The notes: a model not told the origin generated them from the sequence alone. A stretch of DNA of 64,000 nucleotides from an uncultured Prevotella sp. (GCA_900550365.1 URRR01000012.1:1-64000); one strand, 5' to 3'. Counted from the first letter of the stretch, positions 26,332 to 35,379 are shown. Program-made: numbers and translations.

Positions 26332-26862
26332 TTATTCATTACTATTGGCTGCACGTAAAATAATGCTTGTAGCACCGATAGTAAACAATGTCCCGTCATA
26401 AATAACCCTTCTTTCGCGGTCGCCTAAGATCTCGTTGTCTACAAACGTTCCTGTATTGCTTGGCCCGTCTCTAAGTGTGTACTTGAGGTTGCCTTTTTTG
26501 TCTTTGGAGACATTTATTATGCAGTGATTGTTATCAATACTCGGGTCATTTGTCTCTATCGGTGTGTTGGCCTTACTCCCTTTCATGTACCTGCCTATGA
26601 TATTGTCGCCGAATACTAAAGGAATGACCTGCTTATAATGAAATACATTTTCGATAACGACGATAGAGCCATATCCGTTTTCATCAGCATTCTCATCGGG
26701 TTTATCCTCTTTCTGTACGTTCCTTAGTTTGGATTTCCCGATTCTTATACCGAATTGTTTTCCACATTGCGGGCATTCAAAAACCAAAGCCTGGCCTTCG
26801 TTATATTTGGTCTCGTCGAATGTAATGAATTCATCACATTTCGGACATCTTACTCTTTTCAT
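26332..26862 (-). CDS. Zinc-ribbon FHA domain protein
   Basis: 176 residues. The first 35 form a four-cysteine zinc ribbon (CPKC at 6-9 and CPQC at 30-33). After a short acidic linker, residues about 85-170 form an FHA domain: GRYMKG, DPSIDNNHCIIN, LRDGPSNTGTFVDNE and a final IGATSIIL strand. FHA domains bind phosphothreonine. The gene is one base downstream of the HU-like/SPOR gene and surely on the same transcript. Its partner is not known. The kinase-like gene at the left edge is the only kinase candidate in the window, and a link is speculation. Confidence 0.85.
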   Translation of the reverse strand: MKRVRCPKCDEFITFDETKYNEGQALVFECPQCGKQFGIRIGKSKLRNVQKEDKPDENADENGYGSIVVIENVFHYKQVIPLVFGDNIIGRYMKGSKANTPIETNDPSIDNNHCIINVSKDKKGNLKYTLRDGPSNTGTFVDNEILGDRERRVIYDGTLFTIGATSIILRAANSNE

Positions 26863-26863
26863 G

Positions 26864-27970
26864 TTAATTCTTTACTTGATATACCCAAGCGTCATAAAAA
26901 TTTTCGTTTCCCCACAATTCTTTCAGAGCATTATAAGCGTCACTTTGAGTCTTATACTGTCCGTATATAACCTTTATTGCTTTGCTCTTTTCGGCCAATA
27001 CTGCAGCTTTGTCAAATCCTTCGCTTATAAGTTTTTTTACAAATGCATCAGCATTTGTCCTGGTTACCTGGCTTGCGAGAACTATGCAATAATAGTCATT
27101 AGCCGTGTATGTCGCTTTTTTTTGCGGCTTTACTGCTTTTCCTACCGATATATTGGTGGCCTTGTCCTGTTTGTCTGTTACTGTATTTCTGTTTTTTGCT
27201 TTAGGTTTCAGGCTTATATCGTTGCTGCTTTTGGTCGCTTTTGTATATCCGTCACTTACCAATTTATTGATGATTCCGTTATCAATATTGCTAGTCTGTA
27301 ATGAGCTGTTATTCTCGTTTACAGGTGTGCCCAAAAGCATGAACACTATTACGGCTACTACTGCTGCTACAAAATTCCTTATCGCACTTATACGTATTTG
27401 TATTTTACCGTCATTCTCTTTCGTTTCATGACTTGAATGCTGTTCATGTTTATCCGTAGGCTGACCTGGCATAATCTGGACGTTGGTCGTCGCGAAAGGC
27501 ACTACCGCAGCTTTCTTTTCTCTCTTGTCATGAATGTTTGCGCTCAAACCTGCAATCTTTTTCATCTCAAACGAACTGAGACTATACAACTCAGGCGTAA
27601 GTATGCCGGCCTCACATGGCTTGAATTCTATATTGCCATCAGCATTGATATATAAGGTGCCAATATCACAAAGCTCGTATGAACCATTGTTCGCAATGTG
27701 CTGTTTTAATTCGTTGACCTCATTCTCTATGCGGTTATATGCTTCGGGATAGCTGATATCGTAAGTCTCTGAGTAAGACTGTACTAACAGCGAATCATTA
27801 ATCCTTAGCTTCGGGTTAAACCCTAATGTCCTTACGGGCGGTATGAACATACTGTCGTTCTCATCGAACCGTGCGGCAACATGGCTGGCTATAAAACCAC
27901 CTAAACCCGGTACGATGACACAATCGCTTTTTAAAAGCAGTATCTCTATATGTCGGTCTAACTCAATCAC
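26864..27970 (-). CDS. HU-like (CCDC81-type) membrane protein with SPOR domain
   Basis: 368 residues from a GTG at 27970 (reads IELDRHIEILLLKSDCVIVPG). The first 140 residues fit two HU-like domains of the bacterial CCDC81 clade. One membrane segment (NFVAAVVAVIVFMLLG) lies near residue 200, and a SPOR domain (YYCIVLASQVTRTNADAFVKK) forms the last 80 residues. SPOR binds denuded septal peptidoglycan, so the protein probably links a cytoplasmic HU-like part to the division site. An ATG at 27994 is upstream of the promoter -7 element and unlikely to be used. Confidence 0.82.
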   Translation of the reverse strand: MIELDRHIEILLLKSDCVIVPGLGGFIASHVAARFDENDSMFIPPVRTLGFNPKLRINDSLLVQSYSETYDISYPEAYNRIENEVNELKQHIANNGSYELCDIGTLYINADGNIEFKPCEAGILTPELYSLSSFEMKKIAGLSANIHDKREKKAAVVPFATTNVQIMPGQPTDKHEQHSSHETKENDGKIQIRISAIRNFVAAVVAVIVFMLLGTPVNENNSSLQTSNIDNGIINKLVSDGYTKATKSSNDISLKPKAKNRNTVTDKQDKATNISVGKAVKPQKKATYTANDYYCIVLASQVTRTNADAFVKKLISEGFDKAAVLAEKSKAIKVIYGQYKTQSDAYNALKELWGNENFYDAWVYQVKN

Positions 27971-27975
27971 GAGTG

Positions 27976-27983
27976 CAAAATTA
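27976..27983 (-). promoter_or_regulatory. -7 element that decides the start of the HU-like/SPOR gene
   Basis: The minus strand reads TAATTTTG at 27983-27976. It lies between the ATG at 27994 and the GTG at 27970. The transcript would begin at or almost at the GTG, which suggests a leaderless or near-leaderless mRNA. Confidence 0.55.
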
Positions 27984-28068
27984 GTGATTTTCATTCAAAA
28001 AAACAAATAATAATACCGTTATTGGTTAAAAAATCAGATGAGATTACCGTGTATTCGGATATATTTTA

Positions 28069-28076
28069 TACTTTTG
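28069..28076 (+). promoter_or_regulatory. -7 element of rfbC
   Basis: TACTTTTG lies 24 bases before the ATG at 28100. It excludes a longer open frame starting at 28022. Confidence 0.65.
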
Positions 28077-28099
28077 CACGTGATAATACATTTTTATTT

Positions 28100-28648
28100 A
28101 TGGAATACATAAAGACTGAAATAGAGGGCGTCTGTATTTTGCAGCCTAAAGTTTTTGAAGATGCCAGAGGGTATTTTTTTGAGGCTTTCAAGAACGAAGA
28201 TTTTAAAAAGAACATAGGGAATGTTGATTTCATTCAAGATAACGAGTCAAAGTCATCCAAGGGCGTATTGCGCGGCTTGCATTATCAGAAAGGTATTTAT
28301 TCACAGGCAAAGCTGGTAAGAGTGATTAAAGGCCGCGTGCTTGATGTCGCTGTAGACTTGCGTAGAAGTTCAAAGACATTTGGCAAACATGTTATGGTTG
28401 AGCTAAGTGGTGACAATAAGCGTCAGTTCTTTATTCCGAGAGGCTTTGCACACGGTTTCCTTGTTCTGAGTGATGAAGCCATATTTACATATAAGGTAGA
28501 TAATATTTACGCTCCGGAGCATGAGGCCTCTATACGTTTTGATGACGAGTGTCTTGGGATTGAATGGCCTATGGAGGCGTCAGAGATATTAACGAGCAAG
28601 AAAGATCTTGAGGCTTTGCCGTTTGACAAGGCTGAATATTTCGATTAA
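28100..28648 (+). CDS. rfbC: dTDP-4-dehydrorhamnose 3,5-epimerase
   Basis: 182 residues from MEYIKTEIEG. It is the third enzyme of dTDP-L-rhamnose synthesis. Typical stretches are FEDARGYFFEAF, the active-site RGLHYQ, LDVAVDLR and IPRGFAHGFLVLSD. The other three genes of the pathway (rfbA, rfbB, rfbD) are not in the window. It precedes the UDP-glucose dehydrogenase gene by 11 bases, so both feed nucleotide sugars for surface polysaccharide. Confidence 0.95.
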   Translation: MEYIKTEIEGVCILQPKVFEDARGYFFEAFKNEDFKKNIGNVDFIQDNESKSSKGVLRGLHYQKGIYSQAKLVRVIKGRVLDVAVDLRRSSKTFGKHVMVELSGDNKRQFFIPRGFAHGFLVLSDEAIFTYKVDNIYAPEHEASIRFDDECLGIEWPMEASEILTSKKDLEALPFDKAEYFD

Positions 28649-28659
28649 ATTTTGGTTCA

Positions 28660-29976
28660 ATGAATATAGCAGTTGTAGGAACCGGATATGTAGGGCTGGT
28701 GTCGGGCACATGTTTTGCCGAGACAGGCGCCACTGTGACATGTGTAGACGTAGACGAGAATAAAATCAATGCGCTGAAGAACGGTGTCATACCTATTTAT
28801 GAGCCGGGGCTGGACGAGCTCGTGTTGAAGAACATCAAGGCCGGAAGGTTGAAGTTCTCTACATCGTTGCCAGCTATAATAAATGAGCAGGAGATAGTAT
28901 TCATCGCGGTTGGTACTCCTCCAGACGAGGACGGAAGTGCAGACCTGAAGTATGTGCTTCAGGTGGCAAAGACGATAGGAGAGAATCTTAACAGGTATCA
29001 GGTCGTGGTGACGAAGAGCACAGTGCCCGTAGGTACGTCAAGGAAAGTGTATGATACAATCAAGTCTGAGCTTGACAATCGGGGAGTGGATGTGGCATTC
29101 GACGTGGCAAGTAATCCTGAGTTTCTTAAAGAAGGTAATGCCATTAAGGATTTTATGAGTCCTGATCGTGTTGTGATAGGAGTTGACAGTGAACGTGCAA
29201 AGAAGATTCTTACTAAGCTGTATAAGCCGTTCATGATAAACAACTTCAGGGTTATCTTCATGGATATACCAAGTTCAGAAATGACCAAATATGCTGCAAA
29301 CTCTATGCTTGCGACGCGTATCAGTTTCATGAACGACATTGCCAATCTGTGTGAGCTTGTCGGGGCAGATGTTAATATGGTAAGGTCCGGCATCGGTTCG
29401 GATACGAGGATTGGGCGTAAGTTCCTTTATGCCGGATGTGGATATGGCGGCTCATGCTTTCCAAAAGATGTCAAAGCATTGATTAAGACGGCTGATGATA
29501 ACGGTTATTCACTTGAAGTGCTTAAGGCTGTAGAGCGTGTTAATGAACGCCAGAAGGGCATCTTGTTTGATAAGCTGAAGCGTTCTTTCGGCGGTAATTC
29601 ACTTGCCGGAAAGCGCATAGCACTGTGGGGGCTTGCGTTTAAGCCTGAGACTGATGATATGCGTGAGTCTACAGCGCTGGTGATTATCCGTAAGCTTTTG
29701 GCTGAAGGCTGCTCTGTATGCGCTTATGACCCTGAGGCAATGAACGAGTGCCGCCGTATCATGGGCGACAAGATAGACTATAGCGCTGATATGTATGCCG
29801 CCGTTGACGGGGCTGACGCATTGATGCTGTTGACGGAGTGGAAAGAATTCCGCCTGCCAGACTGGGATGCGATAGGCCGTTCAATGCACCGTAAGCTTGT
29901 GCTTGACGGCAGAAACATTTATGATAAGGACGACTTGAACGAACATGGGTTTGAGTATCATTGCATAGGAAAATGA
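28660..29976 (+). CDS. ugd: UDP-glucose 6-dehydrogenase
   Basis: 438 residues. It oxidises UDP-glucose to UDP-glucuronate with two NAD. The N-terminal Rossmann motif is GTGYVGLVSG. The catalytic cysteine is in GYGGSCFPKD, and the C-terminal domain has LWGLAFKPETDDMRES. The stop overlaps the start of the next lipoprotein gene by four bases (ATGA). Confidence 0.96.
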   Translation: MNIAVVGTGYVGLVSGTCFAETGATVTCVDVDENKINALKNGVIPIYEPGLDELVLKNIKAGRLKFSTSLPAIINEQEIVFIAVGTPPDEDGSADLKYVLQVAKTIGENLNRYQVVVTKSTVPVGTSRKVYDTIKSELDNRGVDVAFDVASNPEFLKEGNAIKDFMSPDRVVIGVDSERAKKILTKLYKPFMINNFRVIFMDIPSSEMTKYAANSMLATRISFMNDIANLCELVGADVNMVRSGIGSDTRIGRKFLYAGCGYGGSCFPKDVKALIKTADDNGYSLEVLKAVERVNERQKGILFDKLKRSFGGNSLAGKRIALWGLAFKPETDDMRESTALVIIRKLLAEGCSVCAYDPEAMNECRRIMGDKIDYSADMYAAVDGADALMLLTEWKEFRLPDWDAIGRSMHRKLVLDGRNIYDKDDLNEHGFEYHCIGK

Positions 29977-30782
29977 TGCGTATTAGGGCTTTACATATAG
30001 TATTTGGTTTCTTTGTGTTGTCAGCCGTCCTTTGCGGATGCGGTGACAGCAAGAGGCAGGCTCCTGCTCCAGAGGAAAATCTGAAGGCGAAAGCAATGCT
30101 TGCCGGTATTTGGATAGATGCCGATGAGGAGACAGTGGTGTTCAGGATTAAAGGAGACACTGTTTATTATCCTGATTCTACCAGTCAGCCGGTTGAGTTT
30201 AAGATATTCGGTGATACAATGGTACTCTATGGTAACAATGCCTCCAAGTATCCGATAGTAAGGCAGGATGTTCATATCTTCGAGTTCAGAAACCAGAACA
30301 ATGACATCGTAAAACTGGTGAAAAGTGAAGATCCTAACGACTCCCTGCAGTTTGTAAGACATCGTCCGATAGTACTTAATCAAGGTAAAATAATCAAGAA
30401 TGATACTGTCGTATGGTTCTCGGATGTGAAATATCACAGCTATGTGCAGGTTAATCCTACTACTTATAAGGTTTACCGGTCATTTTATAATGCTGAGGGT
30501 ATGGAAATAGAGAATATCTATTATGACAATATTATTCACATCAGTATTTTCAAGGGGGCTCAGAAGCTGTTTTCTAAGGACTTTACAAAGGCTGATTTTG
30601 CTGAGGCTGTGCCTGCTAATATGTTGAGACAAAGTGTTTTGAGTAATATTGAACTGATAAGTCTGCAGAAAGACGGATTTCATTATATGACGCAGCTCGC
30701 TATTCCCGACAGCCCGAGCAGCTTCATTGTTGAGCTTATAATAACGTATGAGGGAAAGACGGATGTGCACGTAGTAAACTGA
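29973..30782 (+). CDS. DUF4738 family lipoprotein
   Basis: 269 residues with a lipoprotein signal ending LCGC. A beta-rich body follows with GIWIDADEETVVFRIKGDTVYY and VVWFSDVKYHSYVQVNP, which resembles DUF4738 proteins of Bacteroidales. The function is unknown. The start overlaps the ugd stop (ATGA), so it is translationally coupled to ugd. A TTG at 29961 would add four residues and is not preferred. Confidence 0.75.
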   Translation: MMRIRALHIVFGFFVLSAVLCGCGDSKRQAPAPEENLKAKAMLAGIWIDADEETVVFRIKGDTVYYPDSTSQPVEFKIFGDTMVLYGNNASKYPIVRQDVHIFEFRNQNNDIVKLVKSEDPNDSLQFVRHRPIVLNQGKIIKNDTVVWFSDVKYHSYVQVNPTTYKVYRSFYNAEGMEIENIYYDNIIHISIFKGAQKLFSKDFTKADFAEAVPANMLRQSVLSNIELISLQKDGFHYMTQLAIPDSPSSFIVELIITYEGKTDVHVVN

Positions 30783-30979
30783 CATCGTGCGCATAATGTA
30801 GGAAAGTGATTTGCTGTCATTGAGAATAATAATCTGATTTGTTGTGATTAAGATTAGAAAAATATATTGGAAGGGTGTAAAAAGGAAGTTTGATAAGTTT
30901 GTTGAAAGAATTATTGACTTCATTATATTCTTTACAAATTGGTAAGGTTAATATAAGTGCCCCTTGCATAATAAAATGT

Positions 30980-31014
30980 AACGTGCCTGTCTGCGTTTTG
31001 CAAACAGGCACGTT
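30980..31014 (+). terminator. Hairpin downstream of the rfbC-ugd-lipoprotein operon
   Basis: AACGTGCCTGT pairs perfectly with ACAGGCACGTT around a 13-base loop. It lies about 200 bases after the stop and runs into 22-nt repeat locus D. There is no long T-run. Confidence 0.45.
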
Positions 31015-31089
31015 TCGCATTGTGATTTGCCGTCTTTTACAGCATGAAAGGTCGTCTTTCATACGCTGAAAGAGCGTGTTTTGAATTGT
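31002..31089. repeat. 22-nt intergenic tandem repeat, locus D (four units)
   Basis: Units start at 31002, 31024, 31046 and 31068, exactly 22 bases apart, with spacers GCATTGT, ACAGCAT, ATACGCT and GAATTGT. The unit at 31024 (GATTTGCCGTCTTTT) is identical to unit 4 of locus B, about 23 kb away. The locus lies between two convergent genes. Confidence 0.85.
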
Positions 31090-31105
31090 AACTTTCCGTG
31101 GATGT

Positions 31106-31132
31106 TTTCATATTGAAAAATTCAATATGAAA
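31106..31132. other. Perfect 12-bp hairpin between convergent genes
   Basis: TTTCATATTGAA and TTCAATATGAAA flank a three-base loop. Part of the word (GATGTTTTCA) recurs inverted at 31179-31188. Its role is unknown. Confidence 0.5.
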
Positions 31133-31181
31133 CAGAGGTGTATTGCTGAAAATGATACAGTTTACTTTTTGGTATATTGAA

Positions 31182-31224
31182 AACATCCGGTAAGTCCATT
31201 AAAAAACGGTGCTTACCGGATGTT
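31182..31224 (-). terminator. Terminator of pyrF
   Basis: AACATCCGGTAAG and CTTACCGGATGTT form a perfect 13-bp stem about 50 bases after the pyrF stop. On the minus strand it is followed by TTCAATATACC, so the T-run is weak. Confidence 0.6.
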
Positions 31225-31273
31225 CCTTAGTTATACTTTAAATGTTTTGTAGGCAAATAATGTGGCAGTGGAG

Positions 31274-32104
31274 TTATTGCTTCTCAAGTTTGTCGAGCTC
31301 AGCGCTCATTTCCTGTTGCAGTTCCTTTGCGCTTGCGGCTGCTTTCTCGGCAAAGTCAGTGCCGTTTGATGCGTAGATGATGCCGCGGCTGCTGTTTACA
31401 ATCAGTCCGCACTCTTTAGTCATGCCGTATTTGCATACCTCTTGCAGGCTGCCTCCCTGTGCTCCTACGCCAGGAACGAGGAGGAAGTGGTCAGGTGCTA
31501 CCATGCGTATGTCTTTAAACATCTCGCCCTGAGTCGCCCCGACAACGTACATCAGATTTTCCGTTGTGCCCCATGCCTGCGATTTACGTATCACTTTCTC
31601 GAAAAGATGCTCGCCATCCTGGTCGGTAGTCAACTGGAAATCATGAGAGCCTTTGTTGCTCGTCAGTGCCAGCAGAATGACCCATTTACCGTTATATGTT
31701 GTGAACGGCGTAACGCTGTCTTCACCCATATATGGTGCTACGGTCAGTGCGTCGACATCATATTCTTCAAAAAACGTGCGGGCGTACATTGCCGAGGTAT
31801 TGCCGATATCACCGCGTTTGGCGTCGGCTATTATTAAATGGTTGGGATAGTTTTCTTTCAGGTATTTTACGGTACGCTCAAAAGCAGCAAGTCCTTTTGT
31901 TCCCATACACTCGTAAAAGGCAAGGTTGGGCTTATATGCAATGCAGTATTCAGCCGTTGCGTCAATGATGGCTTTGTTAAAGTCGAAAATCGGGTCTTCG
32001 TTTTTCAGTAAATGCTGAGGCATTTTCTTGATGTCGGTGTCAAGCCCTACACAGAGAAACGATTTCTTGGTAAAAATCTGTTCGATAAGTTGTTGTCTTG
32101 TCAT
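31274..32104 (-). CDS. pyrF: Orotidine 5'-phosphate decarboxylase
   Basis: 276 residues from MTRQQLIEQIF. It makes UMP from OMP. The catalytic loop is LIIADAKRGDIGNTS, with the Asp-Lys-Asp charge network, and the C-terminal phosphate loop is PGVGAQGGS. It is of the longer type of the family. The upstream ATG at 32221 adds 39 residues with no family resemblance and is rejected. It is the last gene of the phoH-to-pyrF gene run. Confidence 0.95.
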   Translation of the reverse strand: MTRQQLIEQIFTKKSFLCVGLDTDIKKMPQHLLKNEDPIFDFNKAIIDATAEYCIAYKPNLAFYECMGTKGLAAFERTVKYLKENYPNHLIIADAKRGDIGNTSAMYARTFFEEYDVDALTVAPYMGEDSVTPFTTYNGKWVILLALTSNKGSHDFQLTTDQDGEHLFEKVIRKSQAWGTTENLMYVVGATQGEMFKDIRMVAPDHFLLVPGVGAQGGSLQEVCKYGMTKECGLIVNSSRGIIYASNGTDFAEKAAASAKELQQEMSAELDKLEKQ

Positions 32105-32253
32105 ATTGAATATGAAGTTTAAGAGTTGGAGGCAGCCGGGGAGATAAATACATTCTGAGTTTGTCAAACGAAACATCGTTACGTCGTCGTGCGACGTGAG
32201 TCTCGTCTGTACTGCAAGCAATGTTATTATAACAGTCTTGGCTACCTGGGTAA

Positions 32254-33366
32254 TTACATTTCAGCTTCTTTCATTCTTTCGGCATTTTCAGCTACGCTCA
32301 ATGCGTCAATCATGTCCTTGATATTGCCGCCGAGAAATCCTTGGAGGTCATGGGTGGTATATCCTATCCTATGGTCAGTTACACGGCCTTGCTGGAAATT
32401 GTAGGTCCGTATCTTGGCGCTTCTGTCACCGGTAGACACAAGTGTTTTGCGCCTGTTGGCTATGTCGTCTACGTATTTCTGGTGCTCACGGTCATATATG
32501 AAAGTCCGTAGACGTGAAAGTGCGCGCTCTTTGTTCTTTGGCTGGTCACGTGTCTCGGTACATTCGATGAGTATTTCCTCAACCTCACCAGTGTTCGGAT
32601 TCTTCCAAGGATAGCGCAGACGTACGCCTGACTCAACCTTGTTTACGTTCTGGCCTCCGGCTCCAGAGCTTCGGAACGTGTCCCATTTAATATCGCCTTC
32701 GTTTATGTTTACTTCAAACTTATCAGCTTCAGGCAGTACGGCTACTGTTGCGGCACTTGTGTGCATACGGCCCTGGGTCTCGGTTGCAGGCACACGCTGT
32801 ACACGGTGAACGCCTGATTCGTATTTCAGCGTGCCATACACATTGTCACCGCTTACGGCAAAGTCTATCTCCTTATATCCGCCTACGGCACCCTCACTGA
32901 CGCTTGTTACAGAGAGAGTCCAGCCCATAGAGTCGCAGAATTTCTTGTACATCTGGAACAGGTCTCCGGCAAACAATGCAGCTTCGTCACCTCCAGTTCC
33001 GGCGCGTATTTCCATTTGCACGTTCTTTGCGTCCTCCGGGTCTTTGGGCACAAGTGCCATCTTTATTTCTTCTTCAATCTTCGGCTGAAGCTCCTCGTTG
33101 GTCTGCAGTTCCTCACGTGCCATTTCCTTTAGGTCCGGGTCGCTTTCATTGGCAAGAATGTCTTTCGCTTCTTTTATTGAGTTAAGACAGTTGATATATC
33201 TTTTCCTTGCTTTCATTATATCGTCCAGATCCTTGTATTCGCGTGTTAGGCGTACGTATCTTTCCTGGTCAGCGATTACCGACGGATCTGTTATCAGCGT
33301 GGATATTTCTTCATACCGGCTTTCAAGGCCTTCAAGTTTTTCGAGTATACTATTGTTATCTGACAT
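32254..33366 (-). CDS. prfA: Peptide chain release factor 1
   Basis: 370 residues. It ends translation at UAA and UAG. The RF1-type recognition motif PAT is in HRVQRVPATETQGRMHTS. The GGQ motif is in SSGAGGQNVNKVES. It starts four bases after the purM stop. Confidence 0.97.
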   Translation of the reverse strand: MSDNNSILEKLEGLESRYEEISTLITDPSVIADQERYVRLTREYKDLDDIMKARKRYINCLNSIKEAKDILANESDPDLKEMAREELQTNEELQPKIEEEIKMALVPKDPEDAKNVQMEIRAGTGGDEAALFAGDLFQMYKKFCDSMGWTLSVTSVSEGAVGGYKEIDFAVSGDNVYGTLKYESGVHRVQRVPATETQGRMHTSAATVAVLPEADKFEVNINEGDIKWDTFRSSGAGGQNVNKVESGVRLRYPWKNPNTGEVEEILIECTETRDQPKNKERALSRLRTFIYDREHQKYVDDIANRRKTLVSTGDRSAKIRTYNFQQGRVTDHRIGYTTHDLQGFLGGNIKDMIDALSVAENAERMKEAEM

Positions 33367-33370
33367 ATTT

Positions 33371-34540
33371 TTAATAATTAAATTCGCCGAACTCGGATTT
33401 AATTGTTAGACTCTTGACTCCTTCCTCAATATGGCCTATCACCTGTGCGTCTATATTGAAGCTCTTGCTTATGGCGATTACCTTCTCAGCAATCTCTGGT
33501 TTGACGTATATTTCCATTCGGTGTCCCATGTTGAACACTTTGTACATCTCCTGCCAGTCTGTTCCGCTTTGCTCCTTGATAATTCTGAACAGTGGCGGTA
33601 CGGCGAACATATTATCCTTCACTACACGACAGTTGTCGCCAACGAAATGCAATACTTTGGTCTGTGCTCCGCCTGTGCAGTGTACCATGCCGTGTATCTC
33701 AGGACGAAGCTCATCAAGCATTTTCTTTATCACCGGAGCGTATGTGCGGGTAGGGGAGAGCACAAGCTGACCTACGTTTACCGGTACGTCAGGCAAAGTG
33801 TCGGTCAGTTTATAGTTCCCGCTGTAAACAAGTTCTTCAGGAACGGCATGATCATAGCTCTCCGGATATTTTTCGGCAATGTATTTTGCAAAGACATCGT
33901 GTCTGGCGCTTGTAAGTCCATTGCTGCCCATTCCTCCGTTATATGAGTGCTCATAAGTCGCCTGGCCGAATGAGGCAAGTCCTACAATGACATCACCCGG
34001 ACGGATGTTGGCATTGTTGATTACGTCACTGCGTTTCATTCTGCATGTCACTGTTGAGTCAACAATGATAGTCCTGACAAGGTCGCCTACGTCTGCCGTC
34101 TCACCGCCGGTCGCGTATATGCCAATACCCATGTCACGCATGGAGGCAAGCAACTCATCAGTGCCGTTAATGATGGCAGATATCACCTCGCCTGGAATAA
34201 GCATCTTATTGCGTCCGATAGTGCTTGAAACAAGAATGTTGTCAACTGCTCCTACGCACAAGAGGTCGTCCGTGTTCATAATTAGAGCATCCTGGGCTAT
34301 ACCTTTCCATACGCTCAGGTCACCGGTCTCTTTCCAGTATGTGTATGCCAGTGATGATTTTGTGCCTGCACCGTCAGCATGCATGATATTGCAATACTCC
34401 GGGTCTCCACCTAAGATGTCGGGTGTTATCTTGCAAAAAGCCTGTGGAAATATTCCTTTGTCGATGTTCTTTATAGCGTTGTGAACATCCTCTTTTGCGG
34501 CAGATACGCCGCGCATCATATAACGGTTATGTGAGTCCAT
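33371..34540 (-). CDS. purM: Phosphoribosylformylglycinamidine cyclo-ligase (AIR synthase)
   Basis: 389 residues, longer than the E. coli enzyme, as in other Bacteroidetes. It carries out the fifth step of purine synthesis. The family stretches HADGAGTKSSLAY, DALIMNTDDLLCVGA, YATGGETADVGDLV and the C-terminal VFNMGHRMEIYV are visible. It lies between aroE and prfA, both on the same strand. Confidence 0.94.
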   Translation of the reverse strand: MDSHNRYMMRGVSAAKEDVHNAIKNIDKGIFPQAFCKITPDILGGDPEYCNIMHADGAGTKSSLAYTYWKETGDLSVWKGIAQDALIMNTDDLLCVGAVDNILVSSTIGRNKMLIPGEVISAIINGTDELLASMRDMGIGIYATGGETADVGDLVRTIIVDSTVTCRMKRSDVINNANIRPGDVIVGLASFGQATYEHSYNGGMGSNGLTSARHDVFAKYIAEKYPESYDHAVPEELVYSGNYKLTDTLPDVPVNVGQLVLSPTRTYAPVIKKMLDELRPEIHGMVHCTGGAQTKVLHFVGDNCRVVKDNMFAVPPLFRIIKEQSGTDWQEMYKVFNMGHRMEIYVKPEIAEKVIAISKSFNIDAQVIGHIEEGVKSLTIKSEFGEFNY

Positions 34541-34623
34541 TGTTGTTATTTGGTTATTTGTGGTTTGTAGTTAAGCCTTTTCTATAACGCGGCTTAATGT
34601 ATCTGACTTTGAGCTGCCTGTTC

Positions 34624-35370
34624 TTATTTATTTCCGTTCCAGAATTCCCAGCTTGCAAATGCCTGCAACAAAAGCATTTCCAAACCGTTTTTAACTATAG
34701 CACCTTTGGCTGCGCCTTTTTTCATGAACAAGGTCTGGTCGGGGTTATACAGAAGGTCATAAAGCAGGTTCTTGCTGTCCATGGCGTCGTATGGCAGCAA
34801 GGGGCACTCGTCTATGTGCGGATACATGCCACATGGAGTACAATTTACAATAACATTATACTCTTTTATTATTTCAGGTGTAATCTTATCGTATTGTATT
34901 GTGCCGGGGCGTTCAAACCTGCTGACAAATACAGTTTCAAGACCTAATGATTTAAGACCATAATTGATAGCTTTGGAAGCGCCTCCTGTTCCTAATATCA
35001 GGGCTTTTTTGTGGAAGCGTTCAAGCAATGGTTCGATGCTCTTTGTAAAGCCGATAACGTCACTATTGTATCCTTTCAGTCTTATTTCGTTGCCTTTATG
35101 TTCCACACGGATAACGTTTACGGCACCGATAGCCCGTGCTTCCGGGCTTACAGTATCAAGGTAGCTTATGACCTTTTCCTTGTAAGGTATTGTCACATTC
35201 AGTCCTTTTAGTTCAGGATTGAGAGCCAGTACTTCAGGCAATGATTCGATAGTAGGAATCTCAAAATTAATGTATTCCGCGTCAATGTTCTCGTTTTTGA
35301 ACTTCTCGTTAAAGTAGTTCTTTGAAAATGAATGTCCGAGGGGATACCCTATCAGTCCGTATTTATCCAT
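34624..35370 (-). CDS. aroE: Shikimate dehydrogenase
   Basis: 248 residues, on the short side of the family. It reduces 3-dehydroshikimate with NADPH. It shows GLIGYPLGHSFSKNYFNEKF, LNVTIPYKEKVI with the catalytic Lys, the nucleotide loop LGTGGASKAI and VNCTPCGMYPH. It follows ubiE/menG by nine bases. Confidence 0.95.
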   Translation of the reverse strand: MDKYGLIGYPLGHSFSKNYFNEKFKNENIDAEYINFEIPTIESLPEVLALNPELKGLNVTIPYKEKVISYLDTVSPEARAIGAVNVIRVEHKGNEIRLKGYNSDVIGFTKSIEPLLERFHKKALILGTGGASKAINYGLKSLGLETVFVSRFERPGTIQYDKITPEIIKEYNVIVNCTPCGMYPHIDECPLLPYDAMDSKNLLYDLLYNPDQTLFMKKGAAKGAIVKNGLEMLLLQAFASWEFWNGNK

Positions 35371-35379
35371 AATAATATA

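Noticed and set aside
30480..30923. Minus-strand open frame of 147 codons antisense to the DUF4738 lipoprotein
   Set aside because: It is hydrophobic AT-rich sequence without start context and overlaps a coupled real gene.
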